From positions 62,001-126,000 of the forward strand of contig CAZQSM010000001.1 in assembly GCA_964596065.1 (NCBI GenBank): DNA of 64,000 nt, in the 5' to 3' direction. Below the pieces are notes generated by a model that was given only the letters and a program-made list of their open reading frames with translations, had not been told where the DNA came from and searched no databases. A program made the translations under genes and the position numbers. The number at the start of each line of letters is the position of its first letter. Position 1 is the first letter of the stretch. Shown here piece by piece: positions 36,410 to 43,739 of the stretch. This DNA comes from SZUA-254 sp964596065 (GTDB lineage Bacteria; Bacteroidota; Ignavibacteria; UBA10030; SZUA-254).

Positions 36410-38729
36410 CCGCCGCGTCAGGCCACGCCACCACCGACTCCGGGGCGGCGACCCTCTCCGGCCGGCCGCCGCGACCGACCGTCGAACGCCTCCCGCCGGA
36501 CCGGCGCCCATTCACCCCGTAGATCTCCGCGAGCTTCGCCCGGTCGTATCCGAACGGCGAAAGGAGGGTCTCCACCGCTTTCAATAAAAACTCGGTGTAT
36601 TTTTCGATGTCGTACCCGTCCCAGTGCTGGTACGTGAGCAGGCTCTTGGCCTTCTGGGGATCGCGCCTGCCGCTCTGGTCCACGATGATGTAATCGATGA
36701 CTTCGCCCGCCTTTACCGTCACGCCGAACGCCGCGAGTTCCCGCACCACCATCGCGCTCAGGTTGTTGGTGACATATTCGTCCGCCTCCTTCTGGACCCG
36801 ACGGCGGAGCACGAGCTGTTTCGGGTCGGCGCGGCCTGCGCGCAGTTCGTTCAGGTAGAAACCAGCCTCGCGGATCAGTTCGGGGGCCCTGGCGGCGATC
36901 TCCCGGACGTCCTTCATCTCCGACATCAGTTCCAGCAGCCGCGCCTGCATCGTCTTGACGAACCAGGGGGTGTCCTTGCGGCGCACCTCGATTCCCCTGG
37001 TCTTCATCTCGCCGTGGGCGTACCACCCCGCGTACTTTCCGGACGTGGGGATGCCGGGGTCGGTCTTCGATGAAGGGAAGAGGAGCCAGGTGTACATCCC
37101 CTCGAACGAGACGGTGACGCCGACTTCGTCCCTGATCTCCTGGCAGAGCCTGAGGTACTCCTCCCGGGTCGCCCCCGGCTTTTTGAGCCAGAGGCAGTCG
37201 ATGATGGCGTGCACCAGGTGAAAGCCGCCGGCCTCGGCGATTTCCTTCGCCCGCAGGAGCGCCTCGCGCGAATACGCGTTCACCGACTCGTGCGCCTCGA
37301 TCCTCCCGAAGCGCGCGTTCTTGTACCCGAGGTAGCCGAAGCAGGTCACGAGCATCCACTTGAGCGCGTTCTGCCTCCGGTCATACTTCCGGTACTCGGC
37401 GAGGGTGGGGGCGTTCTTCCTGCGCATCTTGTAATACGCCCGCTTCTCGAGGACCGGTTTGAGCGTCGCCGGAACGATCCCTTTCCGCCGCTCGCAGATC
37501 GTGTATCCCAGCTCCGGCACCTTCCGGTTGTCGCAGCAGGGGCAGTTGATCGTCTCCGGGCTGATGTTGTGCAGTTCCATCAGGCTCGGGTACATGCTGG
37601 CGAAATCCAGCTCGGCGACCTCCTCGTGGTATCCCATCTCGGGCATGAAGACCAGACCGCCCCGGTCGCTCAGCAACAGCTCGTCGGCGCTCTTGAAATC
37701 CTCGCCCTCCTTCTTTTCGGCGGGGATCAGGATGTTGTTCCGGTACGCGTAGCTCATCTGCATGCTGGCGAGCCCCGTGCCGATGGCCGCCCGGGACTGC
37801 TTCTGCATCGGGAGCTGGGTGAGGCGCGCCAGTTCGATCACCCCCTCGATGTCCGATTCCCCCATGATGAAGCTGTTCTCCGAGTCCATATGCCAGCGGC
37901 CGGCCAGCATGAAGGCGGCGTCGCGGTGGATGATCTGGCCGTAGGTCCAGTAGCTGCGCTCCTTCGTGGTGAAGTACTCCCGCGACCGGTCCCGGTTCAG
38001 CAGGAGCGGCACGCGGTGGCGCAGCGAAGCGTTCTGGATGGTGGGGAGGAGGGTGGCGTCGCCCCACGCCGTCAGGATGATGTCGGGGTCGTACTCGTGC
38101 AGGTGCCAGTTGAACGACTCCAGGATCGACACGGCGTCTTCCCCCTCGAGCGCGTGGGTCGCGCCGTCGTAGTGCAGTTCGAGGTTCAGCGTCCGGAAGA
38201 ACTTCGACGGGACGTCTGCCCCGCCGTTGGTGATCCGCAGGATCCTGAGGTCGGGGAGGGCGTAGTCCCGGGCGTCGAAGCTGTCGCGAACCCCGATGCG
38301 CTTCAGCGTCCCCGCGCCGTCGACGGTGAATTCGCAGCGCGCCAGGGGGAAGACCTGCCGGTCGTAGAGGTACATCTGCGCCACGGGGATGTTGCTGTTG
38401 TAGAACGCGAAATGGGGGAAGAACTTCTGCAGCGCCGAGACGCAGCGGTTGAACTGCAGGGGGTCCCGGACCGTGACCTCCTCCACCTGCCACGCCTGGC
38501 CGCTGAAGAGCTCCGTCTTCACCGCCGTCCCGAGCGTGACCGGCAGGCCGCGCACGAGCGCCGGGAGCCGGAGCGCGTCGCGCCGGTCGAGGCGGAGGTA
38601 GAACGAGGGGGCGAAGGGGTCGACATAACTGCGCGCGGCGCCGTTATCGTCGAGGAGCCAGACGGTCATCCCGCCTGCGACCGGATAGGCGTCGAAGAAC
38701 CAGCCGTCAATCGTGGCCACCGGCGTCAC
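36357..38729 (-). CDS. Family B DNA polymerase-like protein with degenerate active sites
   Basis: A 790-residue PolB-fold protein with archaeal-like layout. Palm motif A is intact (D375 in ELDFASMYPSLM). A cysteine cluster C396, C398, C399 and C412 could hold zinc. Motif B is altered: KWMLVTCFGYLGY at K457, with Val-Thr in place of the usual Asn-Ser. Motif C reads HAIIDCLWLKK: D511 is kept, but the second Asp of DTD is Leu513. The N-terminal exonuclease-like domain lacks the Exo I DxE (LRILRITNGG where FDIET is expected) and the Exo II pattern (AWGDATLLPTI). A KTRGIEVRRKDTPWFVKTM thumb motif remains. The GTG start at 38729 overlaps the 94-residue gene by 23 bp. Polymerase function is therefore doubtful; a structural or translesion accessory role is inferred. 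Confidence 0.85.
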   Translation of the reverse strand: MTPVATIDGWFFDAYPVAGGMTVWLLDDNGAARSYVDPFAPSFYLRLDRRDALRLPALVRGLPVTLGTAVKTELFSGQAWQVEEVTVRDPLQFNRCVSALQKFFPHFAFYNSNIPVAQMYLYDRQVFPLARCEFTVDGAGTLKRIGVRDSFDARDYALPDLRILRITNGGADVPSKFFRTLNLELHYDGATHALEGEDAVSILESFNWHLHEYDPDIILTAWGDATLLPTIQNASLRHRVPLLLNRDRSREYFTTKERSYWTYGQIIHRDAAFMLAGRWHMDSENSFIMGESDIEGVIELARLTQLPMQKQSRAAIGTGLASMQMSYAYRNNILIPAEKKEGEDFKSADELLLSDRGGLVFMPEMGYHEEVAELDFASMYPSLMELHNISPETINCPCCDNRKVPELGYTICERRKGIVPATLKPVLEKRAYYKMRRKNAPTLAEYRKYDRRQNALKWMLVTCFGYLGYKNARFGRIEAHESVNAYSREALLRAKEIAEAGGFHLVHAIIDCLWLKKPGATREEYLRLCQEIRDEVGVTVSFEGMYTWLLFPSSKTDPGIPTSGKYAGWYAHGEMKTRGIEVRRKDTPWFVKTMQARLLELMSEMKDVREIAARAPELIREAGFYLNELRAGRADPKQLVLRRRVQKEADEYVTNNLSAMVVRELAAFGVTVKAGEVIDYIIVDQSGRRDPQKAKSLLTYQHWDGYDIEKYTEFLLKAVETLLSPFGYDRAKLAEIYGVNGRRSGGRRSTVGRGGRPERVAAPESVVAWPDAAVNASAEPADHPPGRYRR

Positions 38730-38991
38730 CGGGCGCTTCGACCGTCCGCACGTACTGCGCGGTCTCGAGGTATTTGATCTTCTTGTACTGCTCGAGCAGC
38801 ATGCTCATGAAGATCGATTCGAGCGGGAGTTCGCTCGCGATGAAGGCCCCGGCGGCCAGGTGGAGTTTCGGCGCGCGCCACATCTCGTCAAAGAGCTCCT
38901 GGTCTTCCTTCCGGAGGGCCCGCCGGAACTTGCTCCAGGCCTCCCTGTTCCGGTCGATGAGCAGCGTGAAGGTGTCGTTGTTGCGTCCCAT
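38707..38991 (-). CDS. 94-residue uncharacterised protein between RecA-like and PolB-like genes
   Basis: A small acidic/basic helical protein beginning MGRNNDTFTLLIDRNREAWSK, with a helix-rich core (FRRALRKEDQELFDEMWRAPK, ELPLESIFMSMLLEQYKKIK). I do not recognise a family. GGAG lies about 8 nt before ATG 38991. It overlaps the RecA-like gene by about 104 bp and the PolB-like gene by 23 bp, so the three genes are compressed into one transcript. The placement suggests a bridging subunit of the cassette, which is inference. Confidence 0.65.
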   Translation of the reverse strand: MGRNNDTFTLLIDRNREAWSKFRRALRKEDQELFDEMWRAPKLHLAAGAFIASELPLESIFMSMLLEQYKKIKYLETAQYVRTVEAPGDAGGHD

Positions 38992-39658
38992 GAGGGGTGC
39001 TCCGTTGCTGGTTCGGTGTCTGGTGCAGGTCCCGGTGCAGGTCCTGGTCGAGGTAAAAGTCCGCGCCGTCGTGCCCCAGCAGCAGCGCCTCGTCCGCGCC
39101 GCGCCGCACCAGGCCGAAGAGGTCCGGTTTTCCCGGCGGGGCCGCCCGGCCCACGTCCACGTCGGCGATCAGCACGTGCGCGCCCCCGCGCGCGAGCGCC
39201 GCGAAGGTCCGCATCACGCGGCCGAGGCTCTCCCGGCACTCGGAAGGCCTGACCTGCTCGTCGTAGTAGGTGTCGAGGAGGCCGGTCACGACGACCAGCG
39301 GGCAGGGGACGCGGGCCAGGAAACGGGGGAGCTTCGACGTGACGGCCTCCTCCGTCTGGAACGCCGTGAACGACCGGGTGACGTGGATCCGGGCCAGGGT
39401 TTCCTTCGGGGGGAGCCCGAGGAACGACGACAGCCGGGAAATGATATAGCTGTTGAAGCGCATCGATCCGTCGATGACGGCGACGGGGCGTTTCGAGGCG
39501 CAGGCGAACAGGAGGGCGGCCGTATAGACCGACGAGTGGCCGTGGAGCAGGTGGACCGCCCCCGGAAACCCCAGGAACCGGCCCGCGGCCGGGCCGAGGC
39601 CGGCAAGGGGCGTAAAACGGGAGGATTCCGTCTGTCCGAAATATACCGGCGAATGCAT
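38888..39658 (-). CDS. RecA/RadA-fold protein lacking recognisable Walker motifs
   Basis: A 256-residue protein from ATG 39658. Its layout resembles a RecA/Rad51 core: GAVHLLHGHSSVYTAALLFA at the Walker A position, PVAVIDGSMRFNSYIISRLS, ARIHVTRSFTAFQTEEAVTS and LVVVTGLLDTYYDE at the Walker B position. The GxxxxGKT glycine-lysine is absent, and Walker B ends in Thr rather than Asp, so ATPase activity is unlikely. ATG 39658 is preferred to ATG 39697, because the latter lies inside the promoter spacer and operator. The last about 35 residues are low-complexity and overlap the next gene, so the true C-terminus may be shifted. ImuA, also RecA-related, is the nearest functional analogue I can suggest. 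Confidence 0.65.
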   Translation of the reverse strand: MHSPVYFGQTESSRFTPLAGLGPAAGRFLGFPGAVHLLHGHSSVYTAALLFACASKRPVAVIDGSMRFNSYIISRLSSFLGLPPKETLARIHVTRSFTAFQTEEAVTSKLPRFLARVPCPLVVVTGLLDTYYDEQVRPSECRESLGRVMRTFAALARGGAHVLIADVDVGRAAPPGKPDLFGLVRRGADEALLLGHDGADFYLDQDLHRDLHQTPNQQRSTPHGTQQRHLHAAHRPEQGGLEQVPAGPPEGRPGAL

Positions 39659-39685
39659 CGGGAGGAGTGTGATTTGTTCTCCCGG

Positions 39686-39714
39686 ATGATACGACATATT
39701 TGTCGCATTGTCAA
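39686..39714 (-). promoter_or_regulatory. Promoter of the RecA-like/PolB-like cassette
   Basis: TTGACA (39714-39709) and TATCAT (39691-39686) with exactly 17 bp between them. The predicted transcription start near 39679 gives about a 20-nt leader before ATG 39658. Confidence 0.68.
39692..39705. promoter_or_regulatory. Operator-like palindrome filling the promoter spacer (site 1)
   Basis: CGACATATTTGTCG is a 14-bp inverted repeat with one mismatched pair. It lies wholly between the -35 and -10 boxes, the classic position for a repressor such as LexA. Its half-site TTTGTCG recurs 31 bp away. Confidence 0.55.
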
Positions 39715-39722
39715 TAGACGTA

Positions 39723-39744
39723 CGATAAATTTGTCGTCGACAAA
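39723..39744. promoter_or_regulatory. Two overlapping operator-like palindromes (sites 2 and 3)
   Basis: CGATAAATTTGTCG (39723-39736) is a 14-bp near-palindrome sharing TTTGTCG with site 1. TTTGTCGTCGACAAA (39730-39744) is a perfect 7-bp inverted repeat around one base. The centre of site 2 is 31 bp (about three helical turns) from the centre of site 1. The rest of 39745-39884 holds only a 28-codon open frame and AT-rich DNA before the pilin-like gene. Confidence 0.5.
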
Positions 39745-39884
39745 ATGAGCGTAATTCGGGAAAAACGTGCCGTCGTGGGCGAAATGGAGCGGGAAGGGAC
39801 GGTTCGGTGTGATGCGCGTCAACCGACGTAACGAAGCGAGCAGTTATTTTAATTTATTGAAAAAAAGATACACGACACCTTTGT

Positions 39885-40265
39885 ATGGGTACCCAGCAGT
39901 TACTCCTCATCATCGTCGGGATCATCATCACGGCCATCGGCATCGCCGTGGGTATCCAGCTGTTCGGCGCCTCGAGCACGTCGTCCAACAGGGACGCGCT
40001 GATCAACGACATCAACAACCTCGCCGCCAACGCGAAGCAATACAGGACCAAGCTGCGGTCGATGGGCGGCGGGGGGGGGAGTTACGTCGGATATACCGTG
40101 CCGCCGAAGCTGGTGAGCAATGACGACGGGACGTTCAGCGCCGTGGTACAGGCGGCGAGCGTCGTGATCACCGGGACCTCCGCGCTCGGGTTCGGGACCG
40201 TGTCGGCCACCATCGACACCGCGGGAGCCGCGGGGAACTGGACCTACACGGGTCAGTTCCAGTAG
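39885..40265 (+). CDS. Short pilin-like or single-pass membrane protein
   Basis: A 126-residue protein with an N-terminal hydrophobic helix (MGTQQLLLIIVGIIITAIGI) running straight from the start, then a polar extracytoplasmic domain with a GGGGG stretch and a Gly/Ser/Thr-rich C-terminal half (ASVVITGTSALGFGTVSATI). The helix resembles a pilin or pseudopilin N-terminus, but there is no obvious prepilin-peptidase site with Gly and Glu+5. I recall similar short proteins in Ignavibacteria/Chlorobi relatives. It may be an adhesin or pilus component; function unknown. Confidence 0.65.
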   Translation: MGTQQLLLIIVGIIITAIGIAVGIQLFGASSTSSNRDALINDINNLAANAKQYRTKLRSMGGGGGSYVGYTVPPKLVSNDDGTFSAVVQAASVVITGTSALGFGTVSATIDTAGAAGNWTYTGQFQ

Positions 40266-40301
40266 CAGGTCCGCCGCGTCACCGGACCGGCCGCCGTTCC
40301 C

Positions 40302-40330
40302 TTGCCATCGACGGCCCGGTTTCGTACCTT
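40302..40330 (+). promoter_or_regulatory. Promoter of the beta-barrel protein gene
   Basis: TTGCCA (40302-40307) and TACCTT (40325-40330) with a 17-bp spacer; the ATG at 40336 follows after 5 nt, implying a leaderless message. Confidence 0.55.
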
Positions 40331-40335
40331 GTGCG

Positions 40336-41196
40336 ATGCCCGGGGATGACATTCAGACGCACCTGCTTCACGCCCGCCTCCTCCGTCCGTTCTCCGGGCC
40401 GATCCTGCTGCTGCTCCTCCTCCTCCTCCTGGTCCCGCAACCGTTCCGTCTCGGCGCGCAGGTCCTCCAGACCGACATCATCTCCGCCTACCGCGATTCT
40501 GATTCCTCGGCCTTCAACGCGCTGCTCCAGTTCAACCTGTCGCTGGAACAGCAGCTGAACACCGTCGTCAACCTCGGCGCCGGCGCCGACCTCCGGTGGC
40601 ACGCAGGGGACGACGCGATCATCCTCGGTTCGAAGGCGAAGCGGACGTACGCCGGCGACCTGCGCGTGACGAATTCCGGCTACGCCCATCTCCGGTACCG
40701 GCGCGACCGCGCCGCCCGGACGGGCGCGGACCTCTTCACGCAGTACCAGTGGGACGGGCCCCGCGGTATGAGGAGCCGCACCCTCCTCGGCGCGAACCTG
40801 CGGCACGGCGTTCTGAGGGATTCGACGCGATCGCTCGACGTCGCGGCGGGTGTGATGTACGAACTGGAGCGTTGGGGGTATGACGGGGTCGCGGAGCGCG
40901 ACCGGCCGGCCGACCAGTCGGCGGTGAGCGTCCGCCAGCCCAGGATCAACACGTATGTCAGGTACCAGTCGGGGCTGACGGCGGGCGTCAGCCTCCTCGT
41001 GATGAACTACGTCCAAACCCGGGTCGACGGCAGGTTCGACGAGCCGCGGATCGCGTCGTCGGCCCGGCTGATCGTCGACGTCACGGAGTCGGTCTCGCTC
41101 ACCATCGCGTACAATTCGATCTACGATTTCGCCCCGGTGGTCCCCATCCGGCGCTTCTATTTCGACATCGCCAACGGCGTCGCGGTGCGGCTCTAG
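40336..41196 (+). CDS. DUF481-like outer-membrane beta-barrel protein
   Basis: A 286-residue exported protein with a leucine-rich signal peptide (nine consecutive Leu) ending near LGAQ. The mature part alternates short amphipathic strands rich in aromatic and Arg residues (FNLSLEQQLNTVVNLGAGAD, HLRYRRDRAARTGADLFTQY, TLLGANLRHGVLRD) and ends in a hydrophobic strand VAVRL, typical of small outer-membrane barrels of the DUF481 type. Function unknown. It converges on the aminotransferase gene 27 bp away. Confidence 0.7.
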   Translation: MPGDDIQTHLLHARLLRPFSGPILLLLLLLLLVPQPFRLGAQVLQTDIISAYRDSDSSAFNALLQFNLSLEQQLNTVVNLGAGADLRWHAGDDAIILGSKAKRTYAGDLRVTNSGYAHLRYRRDRAARTGADLFTQYQWDGPRGMRSRTLLGANLRHGVLRDSTRSLDVAAGVMYELERWGYDGVAERDRPADQSAVSVRQPRINTYVRYQSGLTAGVSLLVMNYVQTRVDGRFDEPRIASSARLIVDVTESVSLTIAYNSIYDFAPVVPIRRFYFDIANGVAVRL

Positions 41197-41223
41197 AGCC
41201 CGACACCCGGGACAGCCGTGCGG

Positions 41224-42318
41224 TCATTGTGCCGCCGCGGCGTCCAGGGCCTCGCAGAGGCGTTTCACCCCCTCACGGAACATCACCGGGTCCCCGCCGA
41301 GGCCGATCCTGAACCGGTCGCTCATCCCGAAAAACCTCCCCGGCGTGATCAGCGTCTGCCGATCCCTGAGCAGATCGTCGCAGAGCCGGTCGACTCCGCC
41401 CGCCGCCAATTTCGGGAACAACACCGTCCCGATGCCCGGATCGTAGCATTCGACGTCCGGTCGCGCCAGCAGGGTGGAGCGGGCGGTCGCGCGGTTTTCG
41501 TCAACGAGCGCCCGGGCTCGCGCCCGGATCCGTCGGAGGTTGGCGAACGCGACCACGCTCAGGCGCTCCGAGACGTGGGGAGGGATGCTCTCGAAGAGGT
41601 CCCGCAATCGCCAGATCGACGCCGCCAGTTCCGGGGAGGCCAGGACCCAGCCGCATCGGAGACCGCTCAGGCCGTACACCTTGGTGAGGCTGTTCGTCAC
41701 GATGACGTTCCTCCCGACGTGGGCCGCGCTCCGGTTCTCCCGGTCGAACGCCGATTCGAGGTACGCCTCGTCGACGAGCAGCCAGGCGGCACGCCGGTCG
41801 CATTCCGCCGCGATCGTCGCGATGACGCGGTCGTCCACCGGCGCGCTCGTGGGATTGTGCAGGTTCGTCAGCGCCACCAGGCGCGTCTTCGGACCGATGC
41901 GCCGGCAGACATCGTCCGGGTCGACGGCGAAATCGCGTTCGGGGCGCCGGGGAAATCGGCGGAGGATCCCCCCCAGGTACGCTGCCGTGGAGCTGATCAG
42001 CTCATAGCCCGGCTCCTCGAGGAGGATTTCGTCCCCCGGCCGCAGCACGGCGGCCATCGCCAGGTGGTTCGCCTGCGACGTCCCGAGCGCTGCCACGACG
42101 CGGGAGGAGGGGACTCCGGTATGACGGGCGATGGCTTCCTGGAGCGGACCGTAGCCATAGAAACTCTCACCCGTGATTTCCAATTCCTCGAGGCGAACGG
42201 GGAGGTCGCGAAGGGGATAGTTCGCCACTCCGCTGGCTCCGATGTTGTACCGGGCGTGGATGTGGGTTTTCGCCCAGTGCATGTACTCTGACCGCATTGT
42301 TTGTCCGACGGTGGTCAT
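41224..42318 (-). CDS. PLP-dependent aminotransferase (class I/II)
   Basis: A fold-type I aminotransferase of 364 residues. The PLP phosphate and ring contacts and catalytic Lys are in the usual order: ALGTSQANHLAMAAVL, LTNLHNPTSAPVDD, WLLVDEAYLESAFD, NSLTKVYGLSGLRCGWVLAS (Lys in LTKVYG), and RFRIGLGGDP. The Asn-Pro substrate motif is NPTSA. The substrate cannot be told from sequence. The start at 42318 (MTTVGQTMRSEYMHW) gives normal length; the frame is open upstream only as antisense-like sequence. It lies 20 bp after an amino-acid permease, suggesting a catabolic pair. Confidence 0.87.
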   Translation of the reverse strand: MTTVGQTMRSEYMHWAKTHIHARYNIGASGVANYPLRDLPVRLEELEITGESFYGYGPLQEAIARHTGVPSSRVVAALGTSQANHLAMAAVLRPGDEILLEEPGYELISSTAAYLGGILRRFPRRPERDFAVDPDDVCRRIGPKTRLVALTNLHNPTSAPVDDRVIATIAAECDRRAAWLLVDEAYLESAFDRENRSAAHVGRNVIVTNSLTKVYGLSGLRCGWVLASPELAASIWRLRDLFESIPPHVSERLSVVAFANLRRIRARARALVDENRATARSTLLARPDVECYDPGIGTVLFPKLAAGGVDRLCDDLLRDRQTLITPGRFFGMSDRFRIGLGGDPVMFREGVKRLCEALDAAAAQ

Positions 42319-42338
42319 GGTCCGGTATGGAATGGTGA

Positions 42339-43667
42339 TCAGGGGGGATGTCGTCCGGAGGCGGCGCGGCGCCAGTAGTAGTAGACCGGGACCCCGGCAG
42401 CGAGGATCCCGAGGCCCGCGAGCGTATTGAGGGGGTAGGCATACGCCGTCGTGACGACGATCGCGCAGCAGACGGCGATGAACCCGACGGTCGTGTAGGG
42501 ATGGCCCGGTACGCGGAAGCCGCAGGGTAGCCCGGCGTCGCGCTTCCGGAAGACGAAAAGGCAGGCCGCCGAGAGGCCGAAGAAGATGAAATCGTCCGAG
42601 ACGACGTAACTGAGGATCTGTTCGTACGTACCCGACAGCGAGATCGCGATCGCCACGAACCCCTGGAGCAGGATGGCCGTCACCGGGACGCGGGTCTTCG
42701 GGTGGAGCGCCCCGACATTCCTGAAGAAGAGGCCGTCTTCCGCCATCGCGTAATAGACCCGCGGCGAGGTCAGGATCCCCTGGCTCAGGAACCCGAGCGT
42801 CGATATGGCGATACCGAGCGCGATGACCGTGGCGCCGGTTTCCCCCAGGACGATCCTCATCACCGTGGAGGCCGGGGCCGGCGAGGCGGCAAGGCCGTCG
42901 GCGCCGAGCACGATGAGCGACACGACATTGACCGCGAGATAGAGCACGATGACTCCCGTGACGCCCAGGATCAGGCCCCGCGGGAGGTTTTTCTCCGGGG
43001 AGCGGATCTCGCCGGCGATGAAACAGGCCGTCTGCCACCCCCCGAACGCGAACATGACGGGGACCATGGCTGCCCCGAACGAGGTCAGGAGGTCGAACGG
43101 GTCGGCCTCCCCAGTTCCGGCGACGGCGGCGAACCGGTTTTCGGGCGCCATCGCGAACCCCGAAACGACCAGGATGACGATCGCCCCGATCTTCAGGACC
43201 ATCAGGGAACTCTGGAGCGTCCCCCCCATCCGAACCCCGAGGCAGTTGATGCCCGTCAGTATCGCGAGCGCCGCCGCCGCCAGGAACCATTCCCGTACCG
43301 GCATCCCGGTAAGTTCGATCGTGTAGCGCGCGAACGTCATCGCCACCGCGGCGAGTCCCCCCGACGTGGAAACGAGGAAGAGCCCCCACCCGAAGAGAAA
43401 ACCGAGGAGGGGATGGAACGCCTCGCGGATATAGGCGTATTGACCGCCGACCGCGGGGCGCCTGGCGGCGAGTTCCGCGTAGATGAAGGCCCCGGTGAGC
43501 GCGATCGCCCCGCCGAACGTCCAGGCGCCGAGGATCAGCCAGGGGGTGTCGACGATCCGGGCGACGACGTGGGGGTTCATGAAGATACCCGAGCCGATGA
43601 TGCCGCCCATGACGAGCATCGTGGCGTCGAACAGACCCAACCTGCGGGCGAAGCGTGGCTTTTCCAT
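42339..43667 (-). CDS. APC-family amino acid permease
   Basis: A 442-residue secondary transporter with about twelve helices. The first helix carries GGIIGSGIFMNPHVVA, the APC substrate-binding signature, and helix 6 has FAFGGWQTACFIAGEIRSPE. ATG 43667 (MEKPRFARRLGLFDATM) is chosen as the start because the preceding open frame lacks similarity and spans the divergent promoter region. TATATT about 12 nt upstream could be its -10 box, but the -35 is weak. Confidence 0.9.
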   Translation of the reverse strand: MEKPRFARRLGLFDATMLVMGGIIGSGIFMNPHVVARIVDTPWLILGAWTFGGAIALTGAFIYAELAARRPAVGGQYAYIREAFHPLLGFLFGWGLFLVSTSGGLAAVAMTFARYTIELTGMPVREWFLAAAALAILTGINCLGVRMGGTLQSSLMVLKIGAIVILVVSGFAMAPENRFAAVAGTGEADPFDLLTSFGAAMVPVMFAFGGWQTACFIAGEIRSPEKNLPRGLILGVTGVIVLYLAVNVVSLIVLGADGLAASPAPASTVMRIVLGETGATVIALGIAISTLGFLSQGILTSPRVYYAMAEDGLFFRNVGALHPKTRVPVTAILLQGFVAIAISLSGTYEQILSYVVSDDFIFFGLSAACLFVFRKRDAGLPCGFRVPGHPYTTVGFIAVCCAIVVTTAYAYPLNTLAGLGILAAGVPVYYYWRRAASGRHPP

Positions 43668-43739
43668 CCGTGGCGTGGAATATAAAGTTATTTTGTATCT
43701 TCCACCACTTTCACGTCGGTGCATCAACCAGGCAGGCCT

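Noticed and set aside
39659..39697. Upstream ATG at 39697 as start of the RecA-like protein
   Set aside because: It lies within the -35/-10 spacer and operator of the best promoter, so it would not be transcribed from it.
39745..39831. A 28-codon plus-strand frame beginning at the edge of operator site 3
   Set aside because: Too short, no ribosome binding site, no recognisable motif; it could be chance.
40405..40431. CTG/CTC triplet run encoding nine leucines
   Set aside because: It is the hydrophobic core of a signal peptide, not a regulatory repeat.
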